Shown: positions 5,728 to 6,155 of the stretch, in pieces | Numbering within the stretch: the stretch's first letter is position 1 | Layout: the number at the start of each line of letters is the position of its first letter | Assembly (NCBI GenBank): GCA_015493405.1 | Contig: WGDF01000196.1 | Coordinates: 1-6,155, forward strand | Direction: 5' to 3' | From: Flavobacteriaceae bacterium | GTDB lineage: Bacteria > Bacteroidota > Bacteroidia > Flavobacteriales > Flavobacteriaceae | Length of the DNA: 6,155 nucleotides | Notes under the pieces: generated by a model | What the model was told of the DNA's origin: nothing | The model's input: the letters and a program-made list of their open reading frames with translations, nothing else | Databases searched by the model: none | Translations under genes and position numbers: made by a program

Positions 5728-5766
5728 ATAAATTATTATAATATAATAGTATAAATTTTAAAAAAA

Positions 5767-5790
5767 TCGGGGAAGAAAATCAGGGAAGAA
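5767..5790 (+). repeat. Short tandem repeat, two 11-bp units at 13-bp period
   Basis: TCGGGGAAGAA and TCAGGGAAGAA are separated by AA and differ at one base. The role is unknown; two units could arise by slippage. Confidence 0.45.
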
Positions 5791-5989
5791 TTGGGTTTCA
5801 ATAGCCAAAAGGACATAAGATAAATATTGATTGAATATGAGAAACCTGTTACAAATGCAATTCAACGGATTTTGTGTTAGAAAATTATAGATGAACAATT
5901 TACATATTGCTCGATAATCATAACAATAGTCAGAATATCAGGTTTAAGCATCAAATAAGCATAGCCGTTATCCTTTTTTAAATAATTTC

Positions 5990-6002
5990 ACCCCTTCGGG
6001 GT
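5990..6002. repeat. ACCCC-TTC-GGGGT hairpin repeat
   Basis: A perfect 5-bp stem with a 3-nt loop stands in AT-rich sequence, preceded by TTTC and followed by TTGTG. A near copy lies 51 nt downstream. It resembles the hairpins inside the MITE, suggesting dispersed REP-like palindromes. Confidence 0.55.
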
Positions 6003-6040
6003 TTGTGTTTCTAACGTCATAAATTTACTATAAATATATC

Positions 6041-6053
6041 ACCCCTATGGGGT
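6041..6053. repeat. ACCCC-TAT-GGGGT hairpin repeat
   Basis: This is the second copy of the same hairpin type. It has identical arms and a different 3-nt loop; TC precedes both copies, and TTC follows here. Confidence 0.55.
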
Positions 6054-6071
6054 TCAAAAAAATTGGACAAT

Positions 6072-6096
6072 AAAAACACACACTAAAAAATAGTGT
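6072..6096 (-). terminator. Weak terminator-like hairpin on the minus strand
   Basis: ACACTA (6080-6085) pairs with TAGTGT (6091-6096) around a 5-nt loop. On the minus strand the stem is followed by GUG and five U. The stem is short and AT-rich. It could end a transcript entering from the right edge that carries the GC-rich segment, or be chance. Confidence 0.25.
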
Positions 6097-6105
6097 ATTA
6101 AATAG

Positions 6106-6155
6106 TAGCGGGAGCAGCCCCGACTGCCGTTGGGGGAACCTGAGACCTTACACAC
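6106..6155. other. Unidentified GC-rich structured segment, cut by the right edge
   Basis: GC content rises sharply at about 6106 in otherwise AT-rich DNA. Overlapping, mutually exclusive stems are possible: CGGG 6109-6112 with CCCG 6119-6122, GCAG 6114-6117 with CTGC 6124-6127, and CCCC 6118-6121 with GGGG 6132-6135. Both strands keep an open frame to the edge (for example minus strand ending RSQVPPTAVGAAPATI then stop), but neither frame looks like a family I know. It may be the end of an RNA element, a mobile element or a gene; the window is too short to tell. Confidence 0.35.

Larger units (their letters stand above)
5728..6155. other. Non-coding stretch upstream of rpsA
   Basis: No reading frame on either strand has both a plausible start and family-like sequence over these 428 bases. 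The left third (to about 5767) is extremely AT-rich. The rest holds the short tandem repeat, the two CCCC-N3-GGGG hairpins, a weak terminator-like hairpin, and the GC-rich segment at the edge, listed separately. The middle (about 5791-5985) shows nothing I can name. Confidence 0.6.

Noticed and set aside
5837..5890. A 17-codon plus-strand frame starting MRNLLQMQ.
   Set aside because: It is short, has no promoter or family likeness, and such frames are expected by chance in this AT-rich gap.
6106..6155. TPP riboswitch on the plus strand, from the GGGGG...CTGAGA wording.
   Set aside because: Only two bases separate the G run from the CCTGAGA segment, so the usual P3 stem cannot form, and the rest of the motif lies beyond the window. 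The match is too short to report.
6090..6155. Cobalamin riboswitch on the minus strand, from GCTGCTCCCGCTACTA resembling GCTG-N-CCCGC-N-ACTGT.
   Set aside because: The upstream GGGAA and GGTG parts of the core and the downstream GCCACTG box are absent, and no B12-related gene follows. The likeness is limited to about 16 bases.

Overview
The window looks like chromosome from an AT-rich member of the Bacteroidota, most likely a flavobacterium. Three things support this: a recognisable gliding-motility gene (gldI), promoter elements of the Bacteroidota type (TAnnTTTG near -7), and start codons preceded by A-rich sequence with no clear Shine-Dalgarno site. This placement rests on gene content and motifs, not on a database comparison.

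Left part (1-2739, minus strand). Four genes read leftward as a probable operon: a GAF-domain protein resembling free-methionine-(R)-sulfoxide reductase, a DHH/DHHA1 phosphoesterase of the NrnA type (nanoRNase/pAp phosphatase), the FKBP-like lipoprotein GldI, and a cyclophilin-type peptidyl-prolyl isomerase lipoprotein cut by the left edge. nrnA and gldI overlap by 8 nt, and gldI and the cyclophilin gene are 2 nt apart, so translation is probably coupled. The last two genes encode lipid-anchored folding factors acting outside the cytoplasm; the first two encode cytoplasmic repair or turnover enzymes.

Middle (2740-3207). The divergent gap between the GAF gene and ndk holds a complete non-autonomous transposable element (MITE) of 296 bp: perfect 18-bp terminal inverted repeats, a perfect 10-bp direct repeat of host DNA on each side, and a second 24/27 inverted repeat inside, with no coding capacity. 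Removing the element and one copy of the direct repeat leaves a 162-bp gap containing both promoters.

Right part (3208-6155). ndk (nucleoside diphosphate kinase, plus strand) converges on rpsA (ribosomal protein S1, minus strand). Two intrinsic terminators lie between them, one placed for each gene. rpsA has a leader of about 115 nt in which three complementary segments could form a 5' hairpin, a pseudoknot and an internal hairpin, suggesting post-transcriptional control. Beyond the rpsA promoter, 5728-6155 has no convincing gene. It holds a short tandem repeat, two CCCC-N3-GGGG hairpins like those inside the MITE, a weak terminator-like hairpin, and an unidentified GC-rich structured segment that runs off the right edge.

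Most genes are ordinary housekeeping or lineage-typical genes. The parts least explained by known annotation are the MITE, the rpsA leader and the right-edge segment.
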